Origin: an uncultured Pelagibacteraceae bacterium
GTDB lineage: Bacteria > Pseudomonadota > Alphaproteobacteria > Pelagibacterales > Pelagibacteraceae
Assembly: GCA_902539445.1 (NCBI GenBank)
Contig: CACBIY010000001.1
Location: 62,001 to 126,000, forward strand
DNA length: 64,000 nt
Direction of reading: 5' to 3'
The translations under genes and the position numbers were made by a program. Numbering within the stretch: the stretch's first letter is position 1; every line of letters begins with the position of its first letter. The notes beneath the pieces were generated by a model, which saw only the letters and a program-made list of their open reading frames with translations, did no database searches and was not told the DNA's origin. Shown here piece by piece: positions 16,364-24,449 of this stretch.

Positions 16364-17374
16364 ATGAAAAAAATAATTGTAACTGGCGGGTTAGGATTTA
16401 TAGGAAGTAATTTAATTGAGTTATTAATAAAAAAAAAATATTTTATTATAAATATTGATAAAGTCACTTATTCATCAAATTTCTATAATGTTAGAAAATT
16501 AAAATCCCTTAAAAACTATAAGTTTATCAAATGCAGCATAGGAGATAAAAAATTCCATAAAATATTAAATAAATATAAGCCTGCCTGCATTTTTAATCTT
16601 GCTGCTGAAACTCATGTAGATAGATCTATAGATAATCCAGCTAACTTTATTAATAGTAATATTGTTGATGTATATAATTTATTAGAGTGTTTTAAAAAAT
16701 TTGCTAGAAAACATAAGTGTAAACTAGTTCATATTTCTACTGATGAAGTTTATGGTGATATTTTAAAAGGCCGTTCAAATGAAAATTTTCCTTATAATCC
16801 TAGTTCACCATACGCGGCGAGCAAAGCAGCCTCAGATCACTTGGTCAGATCATATGTTAGAACTTATAAAATTCCAGCTATAATAACCAATTGCTCAAAT
16901 AATTATGGCCCAAAACAACATCCTGAAAAATTAATACCAAAATTAATTTACAACATTTTAAATAACAAACCCTTGCCAATTTATGGAAAAGGTACAAATT
17001 CAAGAGAATGGATTTATGTAAAAGATCATTGTGAAGCTCTAATAAAAGTATTTTTAAAAGGTAAAATTGGAGAATTTTATAATATTGGTTCAAATAAAAA
17101 TTTGAATAATTTACAAGTATGTTCACAACTTTTAGCTATTTCAAAAAAGTTAGTAAAAGTTGGAAAAAATGTGAAAATAAATTTTGTTAAAGATCGTCCA
17201 GGGCATGATATTAGGTATGCTTTAAACAGCAATAAAATTATTAAAAAGCTTGGTTGGAAACCAAAAGTTAATTTTCAGGAAGGGATTAAGTTAACATTTG
17301 AGTGGTATAATAAAAATAAAAGTTACTACAAAAATTTGTCAAGAAGAGATATTGTAAAAAGATTGGGAAGATGA
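16364..17374 (+). CDS. rfbB: dTDP-glucose 4,6-dehydratase
   Basis: A 336-residue extended SDR. GGLGFIGSNLIELL is the NAD-binding glycine motif, NLAAETHVDRSIDNP and HISTDEVYGD hold the catalytic T-D-E, and YAASKAASDHLVRSY holds YxxxK. NCSNNYGPKQHPEKLIP and WIYVKDHCEAL are typical RmlB elements. It makes dTDP-4-keto-6-deoxyglucose, the branch point to rhamnose and other deoxy sugars of surface glycans. It overlaps rmlA by 4 bases. rmlC and a convincing rmlD are not in the window. Confidence 0.93.
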   Translation: MKKIIVTGGLGFIGSNLIELLIKKKYFIINIDKVTYSSNFYNVRKLKSLKNYKFIKCSIGDKKFHKILNKYKPACIFNLAAETHVDRSIDNPANFINSNIVDVYNLLECFKKFARKHKCKLVHISTDEVYGDILKGRSNENFPYNPSSPYAASKAASDHLVRSYVRTYKIPAIITNCSNNYGPKQHPEKLIPKLIYNILNNKPLPIYGKGTNSREWIYVKDHCEALIKVFLKGKIGEFYNIGSNKNLNNLQVCSQLLAISKKLVKVGKNVKINFVKDRPGHDIRYALNSNKIIKKLGWKPKVNFQEGIKLTFEWYNKNKSYYKNLSRRDIVKRLGR

Positions 17375-18243
17375 TGATAAAAAAAGGAATTATTTTAGCT
17401 GGTGGAAAAGGTACCAGAATGAGCCCTTTAACTAAAGCAGTTAACAAGCAACTTCTTCCAATTTATGATAAACCTTTAATTTTTTATCCTTTATCAATCT
17501 TAATGCTTGCAGGAATAAAAGATATTTTAATTATTGTTAATAAAGGACAATTATATCAATATAAAAAACTTATTCCAAATGGAGATAATTTGGGAATAAA
17601 AATAACTTATCTTGAACAAGATAAACCAAGGGGGTTACCTGACGCGTTTGTAATTGGTGAAAAATTTATTGGCAAGGATAACGTTGCAATGATCTTAGGA
17701 GACAACTTTTTTTATGGTCAAAATCTTACCTCAAAACTTAAAGAGAGTACTAAAATAAAAAAAGGTGCGAGAGTTGTACTACATAAAGTTCAGCACCCAG
17801 AATCATTTGGGGTGGCAAAAGTAGATAAAAAAAATAAAATTTTATTAATTAAAGAGAAACCCAAAAAATTCTTATCAGACTTAGCCATAACAGGATTATA
17901 TTTTTTTGACAATAAAGTAATCGAATTAGCAAAAAAACTAAAGCCTTCAAAAAGAGGTGAGGTAGAAATTGTTGATTTGTTAAATTTTTATAAATCTAAA
18001 AAACAATTGAGTGCAGATATAATAGGAAGAGGTGGAGCCTGGTTAGATACAGGTTCAATAGAGGATTTTTACAAAACATCAGCGTTTGTATCTGCTATTG
18101 AAAATAGACAAGGATTTAAAATTGCATGTCTTGAAGAAATTGCTTTAAATAATAGATGGATTTCAAAAAAACAAATAATGAAAGCAATTAATTTTTACGG
18201 AAATTGTGAATATTCAAATTATTTAAGAAAACTTATTAAGTAG
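17371..18243 (+). CDS. rfbA: Glucose-1-phosphate thymidylyltransferase
   Basis: A 290-residue nucleotidyltransferase. GIILAGGKGTRMSPLTKAVN is the nucleotide-binding loop with the catalytic Arg and Lys region, QLLPIYDKPLIFYPLS follows, ILGDNFFYG holds the metal-binding Asp, and IKEKPKKF and GGAWLDTGS are typical. It joins glucose-1-phosphate and dTTP to give dTDP-glucose, the substrate of the upstream RmlB. Its TAG stop directly abuts the 3' CCA end of the convergent tRNA-Met gene. Confidence 0.93.
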   Translation: MMIKKGIILAGGKGTRMSPLTKAVNKQLLPIYDKPLIFYPLSILMLAGIKDILIIVNKGQLYQYKKLIPNGDNLGIKITYLEQDKPRGLPDAFVIGEKFIGKDNVAMILGDNFFYGQNLTSKLKESTKIKKGARVVLHKVQHPESFGVAKVDKKNKILLIKEKPKKFLSDLAITGLYFFDNKVIELAKKLKPSKRGEVEIVDLLNFYKSKKQLSADIIGRGGAWLDTGSIEDFYKTSAFVSAIENRQGFKIACLEEIALNNRWISKKQIMKAINFYGNCEYSNYLRKLIK

Positions 18244-18320
18244 TGGTAGCGGGAAGTGGGATCGAACCACTGACCTCGGGCTTATGAGTCCCGCGCTCTA
18301 ACCAACTGAGCTACCCCGCC
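18244..18320 (-). tRNA. tRNA-Met (CAT), elongator type
   Basis: A 77-nt cloverleaf on the minus strand: acceptor GGCGGGG pairs with TCCCGCT (G1-U72 and G7-U66 wobbles), D stem GCTC/GAGC, anticodon arm CGGGA-CTCATAA-GCCCG with anticodon CAT, T arm AGTGG-TTCGATC-CCACT, discriminator A, and an encoded CCA. The C1-A72 mismatch of initiator tRNA is absent, so this is the elongator Met tRNA, although a lysidine-modified Ile tRNA cannot be fully excluded. Base pair 31-39 of the anticodon stem is an A-G mismatch. Confidence 0.93.
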
Positions 18321-18411
18321 TTTTATCATTGTTGATTTATAATATTAATAAAATTTGATTCAATAATAATTAATCACTAAATTTATGCGGATTTTAAGAA
18401 ATTATTAAATT

Positions 18412-18621
18412 TTAGCTGAAAACTATTAGCCCAAATAAAATCAAACCTGTAGAGGCTGCTGCCGAAAAATAGAACTTTTTTTTGATCTCTTGTTTTTTAT
18501 CTGACTTCACTCTGTTTAAAAGAACATTTATATCTGTACTTCTAGAAGTAGTTTGGAGAGTGTCAGAAACTGTATATTTTGAAGTAAGTTTTTGTTTAAG
18601 AGAATTAGTTAGATTTTTCAT
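18412..18621 (-). CDS. Small single-span membrane protein with DINVL motif (paralogue 1)
   Basis: A 69-residue unrecognised protein: a basic, Ser/Thr-rich N-terminal half, the motif RSTDINVLLNRVKSD, a KKKQEIKKK-like basic patch and a C-terminal hydrophobic helix (about 50-69). Its last 44 residues align without gaps to the neighbour at 18664-18894. The topology suggests an inner-membrane tail-anchored protein with a cytoplasmic N-terminus. No function can be assigned. A tandem duplication is the simplest origin of the pair. Confidence 0.6.
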   Translation of the reverse strand: MKNLTNSLKQKLTSKYTVSDTLQTTSRSTDINVLLNRVKSDKKQEIKKKFYFSAAASTGLILFGLIVFS

Positions 18622-18663
18622 TTGGCGTAATTAATCATCCTTTATGTTTTTTAGCAAATAAAA

Positions 18664-18894
18664 TTATAAAGACAGAAATATTCCAATTGAACCTAACAGC
18701 AAAACACAAAATGAAAAAATAAATAAGTTTTTTCTAAACTCCTTACCTTGTTGTGCCTCTAATTTTGACTTCAGAACATTGATATCAACTCTTCCAGAAC
18801 TAATTTTCTTTGGATTTAAAGGCTTTTCAGAGACATTAATATCATTTGGGGTCTCGATATTATCAGTGTTTTCCGTAAAGCCTTTAGAAGTCAT
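18664..18894 (-). CDS. Small single-span membrane protein with DINVL motif (paralogue 2)
   Basis: A 76-residue protein: an acidic/Asn-rich N-terminus with NDINVSEK, then RVDINVLKSKLEAQQGKEFRK and a C-terminal hydrophobic helix (about 55-76). It shares the DINVL motif, the following charged amphipathic segment and the tail helix with the protein at 18412-18621, 42 bases downstream, with which it is probably co-transcribed. I do not recognise the family. Conservation of two copies suggests a real, perhaps lineage-specific, membrane function. Confidence 0.6.
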   Translation of the reverse strand: MTSKGFTENTDNIETPNDINVSEKPLNPKKISSGRVDINVLKSKLEAQQGKEFRKNLFIFSFCVLLLGSIGIFLSL

Positions 18895-18950
18895 AAATCT
18901 ATTAAACCATAATTTAAAAAAAAAACAATTTTCTTAGAAGTTCAAAGTGG

Positions 18951-18967
18951 GTCAATAATAAATTGAC
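18951..18967. promoter_or_regulatory. Inverted repeat upstream of the double-winged-helix regulator gene
   Basis: GTCAAT-(5)-ATTGAC, a perfect 6-bp inverted repeat, lies about 40 bases upstream of the ATG at 19008 and between divergently transcribed genes. The right arm overlaps a TTGACA hexamer that could serve as a -35 element. Its position suits an operator, possibly for the downstream regulator itself. Only the repeat is seen; binding is inferred. Confidence 0.35.
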
Positions 18968-19007
18968 ACATGTCCAATTTGGGTCTTAACTGCCCATTTT
19001 ATAATTT

Positions 19008-19985
19008 ATGAGCATTCAAGAAATAGATTTTTCAAAAACTCTACGTGATGATCAAGTATATGAGTCTATTATGTCTCACTATTCTACTCTAAGCAAAAAT
19101 TGGATATCTCACCAATGGAATTGGATGAATAGTGTTTATGCATCATTTAATGATCATTACAAATACATGATAGTAATTTCTTTGGTTGAAAAAACTCTTC
19201 AATTTTATGATCAAATGAATATTCAATATTCTTATGAAGAATATTATTCGAAATCATATATACAAATCGAAAAATTTAGTATCACTGAACTTTGTGAAAA
19301 ATTAGATTTACCAAAAGAAACAGTTAGAAGAAAAGTTTTAGAACTTGAAAAAGAAGGAGTTATAACACGTAATAAAAAAAAGATCATTATTGATAGGAAA
19401 GCATTTCCTTTTGTCAAACCTGATAACCAAATTAAATTTTCATCAAAATATATTCTCTTAGTCTCACAAGCTTTAAATAAAGATAAAGTTTATTCAAAAA
19501 AACTAGATCAAAAAACTATTGAAAATATGATAAAAAAAAAATTTTCACTATCATGGAGATGGTTTTACAGAATGCAGATACCTTTAATTATAGGATATCA
19601 TAAATTTTTTCAAGATTTGACTACTTTTCATATTTGGGGGACAGTTTGCATGAATCAGGTTTTAAATGTTTCAAGCCAATTAAATTCAGATAATGAAAAA
19701 CCTTCATTAGATTACTTTGCTACTAATAATATTCTCATAGAAAATCTCGGCACAAATACTGGTATAAGTGCAATGTCAATTTCTGATATGACAAAGATTC
19801 CTCGAGCAACAATAATTAGAAAGTGTAAATATTTAATTAAAGAAGATTTGATAAAGTTAAATGAAAAAAAACAATATGTACTAACTTCTATGAATTTTAG
19901 AAAAATTTTACCTTATCAAACAGAAATTTTTAAGTACAAAGCTAAATTTATTCGTAAAGTTTTAAATCTTCTTGTAATTTCTTAA
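19008..19985 (+). CDS. Putative transcriptional regulator with two winged-helix motifs
   Basis: A 325-residue soluble protein. Two separated helix-turn-helix segments with wing-like continuations are visible: FSITELCEKLDLPKETVRRK (about 91-110, then LELEKEGVITR) and SISDMTKIPRATIIRKCKYL (about 264-283, then IKEDLIKLNEKKQYVLT). Both look like IclR/MarR/Crp-type wHTH units in which a dipped recognition helix precedes a beta-wing. The middle (110-260) is aromatic-rich and might bind a ligand or dimerise. I do not recognise a named family. It is followed 40 bases later by the BASS transporter, which it might regulate. Confidence 0.6.
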   Translation: MSIQEIDFSKTLRDDQVYESIMSHYSTLSKNWISHQWNWMNSVYASFNDHYKYMIVISLVEKTLQFYDQMNIQYSYEEYYSKSYIQIEKFSITELCEKLDLPKETVRRKVLELEKEGVITRNKKKIIIDRKAFPFVKPDNQIKFSSKYILLVSQALNKDKVYSKKLDQKTIENMIKKKFSLSWRWFYRMQIPLIIGYHKFFQDLTTFHIWGTVCMNQVLNVSSQLNSDNEKPSLDYFATNNILIENLGTNTGISAMSISDMTKIPRATIIRKCKYLIKEDLIKLNEKKQYVLTSMNFRKILPYQTEIFKYKAKFIRKVLNLLVIS

Positions 19986-20025
19986 ATCTCTAATAAGTTG
20001 TTCTCGAGTATTACACAGAGGGGTC

Positions 20026-20877
20026 ATGGGTATAGTAACAACAATAGCGCCATTTGCGCTAGCACTTATAATGTTAGGGCTTGGTGCTTCATTAACAGTA
20101 AGAGATTTCACTAGAGTTTTTCAGCATCCAAAAGAGTTTTTTGTTGGTTTAATTTGTCAATTAATTGTTCTTCCAATTGTAGGTTATATATTAATAATTA
20201 TTTTAAAAACTCCGGTAGAGTTGGCATTAGGGGTAATGCTGATTGCAGCTGCACCTGGTGGAGTAACATCAAATGTACTAACTAAATTTGCAGGTGGTGA
20301 TGTTGCACTTTCTATATCTCTTACAGCTTTTACCAGTTTAATAAGTATTGTATCAGTTCCTTATATTGTTTTTTTATCAATTGATTTATTTGATATTACT
20401 TATGTTGAAAAAGAAGTTTCAATGCTTGGTATATCATTGAAAATGTTTTTTGTAGTTACTGTACCTGTAATAATTGGAATGATCATTAGAAAATTTTTTA
20501 GTGATTTTATAGAAAATAATATGAAAATTATTGAGAGAATATCTATAGGATTATTTTCTATTGTTTTTATTGCTATATATATTCAGGAATGGGATAGTAT
20601 TATAATGTTCCTCACTACAGCAGGAACTATTGCTTTAGTTCTAAATATTTCCATGATGATTATAGGTTTCTATGTTGCTAAATTTTTTGCATCAGGTGTT
20701 GCTCAACAAAGATGTATATCTCTTGAATGTGGATTACAGAATGGAACTTTGGCTGTTTTTGTAGGAACGCAGTTGTTTGGACAAAATATGACTTATATGG
20801 TTCCAACCGCAGCATATGCTCTGATAATGATGACGACCTCTGTTCTTTTTGTATTTTTCTTAAGAAGAAAAACTTAA
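20026..20877 (+). CDS. Bile acid:sodium symporter (BASS) family transporter
   Basis: A 283-residue protein with nine to ten hydrophobic helices. MLGLGASLTVRDFTRVFQHPKEFFVGLICQ at the start and MLIAAAPGGVTSNVLTKFAGGDVALSISLTAF (about 75-106) match the BASS/ASBT family, including the conserved APGG-SN segment of the sodium site, and ECGLQNGTLAVFVGTQLF (about 228-245) is the second crossover helix. Bacterial members move organic anions such as keto acids, pantothenate or sulfonated compounds with sodium. The substrate is unknown here. A GAGGGG ribosome site precedes the ATG. It converges on the DMGDH-like gene with a 4-base TTAA overlap. Confidence 0.85.
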   Translation: MGIVTTIAPFALALIMLGLGASLTVRDFTRVFQHPKEFFVGLICQLIVLPIVGYILIIILKTPVELALGVMLIAAAPGGVTSNVLTKFAGGDVALSISLTAFTSLISIVSVPYIVFLSIDLFDITYVEKEVSMLGISLKMFFVVTVPVIIGMIIRKFFSDFIENNMKIIERISIGLFSIVFIAIYIQEWDSIIMFLTTAGTIALVLNISMMIIGFYVAKFFASGVAQQRCISLECGLQNGTLAVFVGTQLFGQNMTYMVPTAAYALIMMTTSVLFVFFLRRKT

Positions 20878-23318
20878 TTATTTTTAAAATTAGTTTGTTT
20901 TAAAGGTTTGTTAATTATTTCAATAGGATATTTTTTTTTCTCTACTTCAATAAATAAATCTTTTTTGTGAAGTTCATTATTTGAAATATCGTTATTGATA
21001 TAACCAAATGTTAAATTTTTCCTAAAATTAAAAGAATAATTACCAGATGTTGATCTACCTATAATTTTACTTTCTAAATAAATAGGCTCATCATGAAGCA
21101 ATAATGGCTCACCTGGTTTGCTATTTTTTAAAGTAAACATTGCAAATCTACTTTTAATTTTTTCCTTTTTAATTTTTTCTAATGCTTTTTTGCCAATAAA
21201 TTCATCCTCCTTTTTAGAGCTTATTGTGAAAGATAAACCTGCTTGATATTGATTTTCTTCTGGTGAAATGTCGTGTCCCCAATGTAAAAATCCACTTTCC
21301 ATTCGCATAATATCCATGGCATGCATACCACAATTTGAGAGGTTAAAATCCTTACCATTATTAATAAGTAATTCATAAATTTTTTTAGCGTCTTTCAATT
21401 TAACATATAATTCGTAACCTAATTCTCCAACATATGACAATCTTTGAGTCCAAATTTTAATTCCTTCAATAGTGATATATTTTGCTGTACTAAATCTAAA
21501 ATTATCATTTTCAAAATTATCTTTTGAAATTGATTTCATTAAAGCTCTACTTTTTGGTCCAAAAACTCCAAAAACACAATAATCATCAGTAACGTCTTTT
21601 AACTCAACATCTTTTGCAAGGTGTTTATTTATATGAAATTTATCTCTTTCTCGTGTAGCTGCAGAGCTTATTATTCTAAAGTGATCTTTTTCAATACAAA
21701 CGACCGTTAAATCTGTTTCAATTCCACCATCAGAGTTCAACATATGTGTATAAACACATTTTCCAGCCTCATTTTTAATATTAGCTGTGCAAATTTTTTG
21801 TAATTCTTTATGTGCATCATCAGATTTTATCTCAAATTTTGAAAAAGGGGTTAAATCAAATAATCCAACATTTTTAATAGTATTATTTGTTTCATATTCT
21901 GCTGAAGGGTACCAATTTTGGTAGTTATAACTGTATTCATATTCCGTTTTTTCTCCATCTAAAGCAAACCACATTGGTCTTTCGTATCCACCAGAAACAC
22001 CAAAACACGCACCAAAACTTTTTAATTCATCATGATATGGAAGTGTTTTTATATTCCTAGAGGTTTTATGTTGTTTGAACGGCCAATGCATTCCATATAA
22101 ATCTCCTAACGACTCTGTAATTCTTTTTTTAATAAAACCCAAGTCAGAGTGAAATTTTTGAAATCTTTTTATGTCATAACAGAAAATATCTTCATTTATA
22201 TGTCCATTAATCAACCATTCAGCTGCAACTTTACCAACACCCCCGCCACTTCCAATTCCAATACTATTTAAACCACAGCATACAAAGAAGTTTTTTACCT
22301 CGGGTACTTCTCCAAGCAATGTATTTGTATCTGGAGTAAATGACTCTGGACCTGAAAAAAATTTTCTAATTCCTGCTGTTTCTAAAACTGGAAATCTTTT
22401 AATTGCTGTAGCTAAATAAGGCTCAAAATGCTCAAAATTTTCTTGAAATTCTCCAAAGGAAAAATCTTCTGGAACTTTATTAATTTTATCCCATGCTGGG
22501 ATTGATTGAGACTCAAAAATTCCAACTAATATTTTTCCAGCATCTTCTTTTATATACGTTCTATTATCAAAATCTCTTATCACTGGTAAGGTTTTAGAAA
22601 GATTTTCAATCGGCTCAGTGATAATATAGAAGTGTTCTGCTGGATAAAGAGGAATGCTTACTCCAGCTTTTTCCCCAATTTGGCGGGACCACATTCCTGA
22701 TGCTAAAACTATATACTCACAATCAATTTTTTGACCATTTACTTTTACACCAGAAATTTTTCCATTTTTAGTTATGATATCATCAACGGGAGATTTTTCA
22801 AAAATCTTTACTCCTTCCATTTTTGCTGCTTTTGCTAACATATGTGTTACTCCAGATGGATCTGCAGCACCATCACCTGGCATCAAAATCCCTCCTAAAA
22901 CTTCATCAGTATTTACAATTGGATAATTTTTTTTAATTTGTTCTTTATCTAAAATTCTAACATCAACATCAAACAGTTGTGCGGTTGTTGCTTGTCTTTG
23001 AAGCTCTTGCCATCTACCTTTATTCTCAGCAATTGAAAGTGCACCGTTTAATCTTAATCCTGCTGAATGATCAACTTTCTTTTCAAGTTCTTTATAAAGA
23101 TCCAAAGTATATTTTCTAATTTTGGTAATTGCTGCTGAGGGACCTAATTGACTTACTAATCCAGCTGCATGCCAAGTCGTGCCTGATGTTAACTGATCTC
23201 TTTCTAAAAGGATAGTATCTTTCCAGCCAAATTTAGCTAAATGGTAAGCGACTGAACAACCAACTACTCCACCTCCGATAACAACAACTTTGGTGCTACT
23301 GGGAAGTTTTTTTTCCAT
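20874..23318 (-). CDS. Dimethylglycine dehydrogenase-like FAD oxidoreductase with GcvT domain
   Basis: An 814-residue two-part enzyme. Residues 1-370 are a DAO-type FAD domain: VVVIGGGVVGCSVAYHLAKFG is the dinucleotide motif and SGTTWHAAGLVSQ holds the His that, in mammalian DMGDH and SARDH, carries FAD covalently. Residues about 425-805 are an aminomethyltransferase (GcvT-like, folate-binding) domain with LTVVCIEKDHFRII, SYVGELGYELYV and MDIMRMESGFLHWGHDI. It would demethylate an N-methylated amine and hand the C1 unit to tetrahydrofolate. Dimethylglycine (made by BhmT, also in this window) is the conservative substrate; its place beside Ald and the Tpa-like gene also allows a methylated taurine. 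Confidence 0.8.
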   Translation of the reverse strand: MEKKLPSSTKVVVIGGGVVGCSVAYHLAKFGWKDTILLERDQLTSGTTWHAAGLVSQLGPSAAITKIRKYTLDLYKELEKKVDHSAGLRLNGALSIAENKGRWQELQRQATTAQLFDVDVRILDKEQIKKNYPIVNTDEVLGGILMPGDGAADPSGVTHMLAKAAKMEGVKIFEKSPVDDIITKNGKISGVKVNGQKIDCEYIVLASGMWSRQIGEKAGVSIPLYPAEHFYIITEPIENLSKTLPVIRDFDNRTYIKEDAGKILVGIFESQSIPAWDKINKVPEDFSFGEFQENFEHFEPYLATAIKRFPVLETAGIRKFFSGPESFTPDTNTLLGEVPEVKNFFVCCGLNSIGIGSGGGVGKVAAEWLINGHINEDIFCYDIKRFQKFHSDLGFIKKRITESLGDLYGMHWPFKQHKTSRNIKTLPYHDELKSFGACFGVSGGYERPMWFALDGEKTEYEYSYNYQNWYPSAEYETNNTIKNVGLFDLTPFSKFEIKSDDAHKELQKICTANIKNEAGKCVYTHMLNSDGGIETDLTVVCIEKDHFRIISSAATRERDKFHINKHLAKDVELKDVTDDYCVFGVFGPKSRALMKSISKDNFENDNFRFSTAKYITIEGIKIWTQRLSYVGELGYELYVKLKDAKKIYELLINNGKDFNLSNCGMHAMDIMRMESGFLHWGHDISPEENQYQAGLSFTISSKKEDEFIGKKALEKIKKEKIKSRFAMFTLKNSKPGEPLLLHDEPIYLESKIIGRSTSGNYSFNFRKNLTFGYINNDISNNELHKKDLFIEVEKKKYPIEIINKPLKQTNFKNN

Positions 23319-23322
23319 TTAA

Positions 23323-24441
23323 TTAGTTTTTGATTGCATCTCCTGGGTTAACATATTCATGTCCAAATACATCTGCAACAGCTTTATAAGTCACATGACC
23401 CTTGTGAACATTTAATCCTGCTAAAAAGTTTTTATCTTCACTAAGAGCTTTTTGATAACCTCTATTGGCTAATTTGACTAAATAAGGAAGTGTTGCTTTG
23501 TTTAATGCAATAGTTGATGTTCTAGGAACCCCTCCTGGCATGTTAGCCACACAATAATGAACAACATTATCAACTATAAAAGTTGGATCATTAAAAGTTG
23601 TTGGTTTACTTGTTTCTACACAACCACCTTGATCAATTGCAACGTCAACAATAACTGAGCCTCTTTTCATTAATTTTAACATATCTTTAGTGACTAATTT
23701 AGGCGCCTCTGCTCCAGGAATTAAAACTCCTCCTACTATTAAATCTGCTTCAGCTACTAACTTTTTTAAATCTATCTTATCACTTTGTTCTGGAATAATT
23801 TTATCACCAAACATTTCAACTAATTGTTTTAGTCTAGCTTCTGATTTATCTACAACATGAACTTTTGCTTTCATGCCAGTTGCTATAGTTGCAGCATTTT
23901 CTCCTACAACACCTCCACCTAAAATTAAAACGTTAGCTGGTTCACCACCAGGAGCTCCACCCAATAATACTCCTCTACCTTTTTGGTTTTTTTCTAAACA
24001 ATGTGCTCCAGCTTGAACTGACATACGTCCTGCTACAGCACTCATTGGTGCAAGTAAAGGAAGCCTTCCATTATCATCAGTAATGGTTTCATAAGCTATA
24101 TTAATACTTTTTGATTTTACCAAACCCTCTGTCAATTCTTTTGCAGCGGCCAGATGTAAATAAGTGTATACGATTTGATTTTCTTTAATCATTTCAACCT
24201 CAACTTTTTGAGGTTCTTTAACTTTAACAATTATTTCAGCGTCATTAAAAATATCAGTGGCTTTTTCAATAATTTTAGCTCCAGCATTTTTGTACTGATC
24301 ATTGTCGAAACCTGCTTCAAAGCCTCCATTGTTTTCTACTAATACTTCATGTCCCTCAGAGACAAGAGTTTTTACACTATCTGGTGTTAGGCCTATTCTA
24401 TTTTCTTGAGGTTTAATTTCTTTAGGTACGCCAATTCTCAT
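23323..24441 (-). CDS. ald: Alanine dehydrogenase
   Basis: A 372-residue protein matching Ald along its length: MRIGVPKEIKPQENRIGLTP, YTYLHLAAAKELT, APMSAVAGRMSVQAGAHCLE, and the NAD-binding VLILGGGVVGENAATIATGM. DVAIDQGGCVETSKPT and NMPGGVPRTSTIALN are also diagnostic. It oxidatively deaminates L-alanine to pyruvate and ammonium. Eight bases separate it from the upstream aminotransferase gene. Such pairs recycle the alanine formed by pyruvate-dependent transaminases (as in taurine catabolism), returning pyruvate and releasing ammonium as usable nitrogen. Confidence 0.95.
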   Translation of the reverse strand: MRIGVPKEIKPQENRIGLTPDSVKTLVSEGHEVLVENNGGFEAGFDNDQYKNAGAKIIEKATDIFNDAEIIVKVKEPQKVEVEMIKENQIVYTYLHLAAAKELTEGLVKSKSINIAYETITDDNGRLPLLAPMSAVAGRMSVQAGAHCLEKNQKGRGVLLGGAPGGEPANVLILGGGVVGENAATIATGMKAKVHVVDKSEARLKQLVEMFGDKIIPEQSDKIDLKKLVAEADLIVGGVLIPGAEAPKLVTKDMLKLMKRGSVIVDVAIDQGGCVETSKPTTFNDPTFIVDNVVHYCVANMPGGVPRTSTIALNKATLPYLVKLANRGYQKALSEDKNFLAGLNVHKGHVTYKAVADVFGHEYVNPGDAIKN

Positions 24442-24449
24442 TAACGAAT

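Noticed and set aside
16303-16467. Longer start for the GT2 gene at 16467
   Set aside because: It would overlap the divergent rmlB start by about 100 bases and add a hydrophobic, low-complexity leader outside the GT2 fold; the ATG at 16305 directly precedes the first conserved strand.
18999-19007. TATAAT hexamer just before the ATG at 19008 as a -10 box
   Set aside because: It would place the transcription start inside the coding region and its distance from the TTGACA at 18963 (31 bases) is far too long for a sigma-70 promoter.
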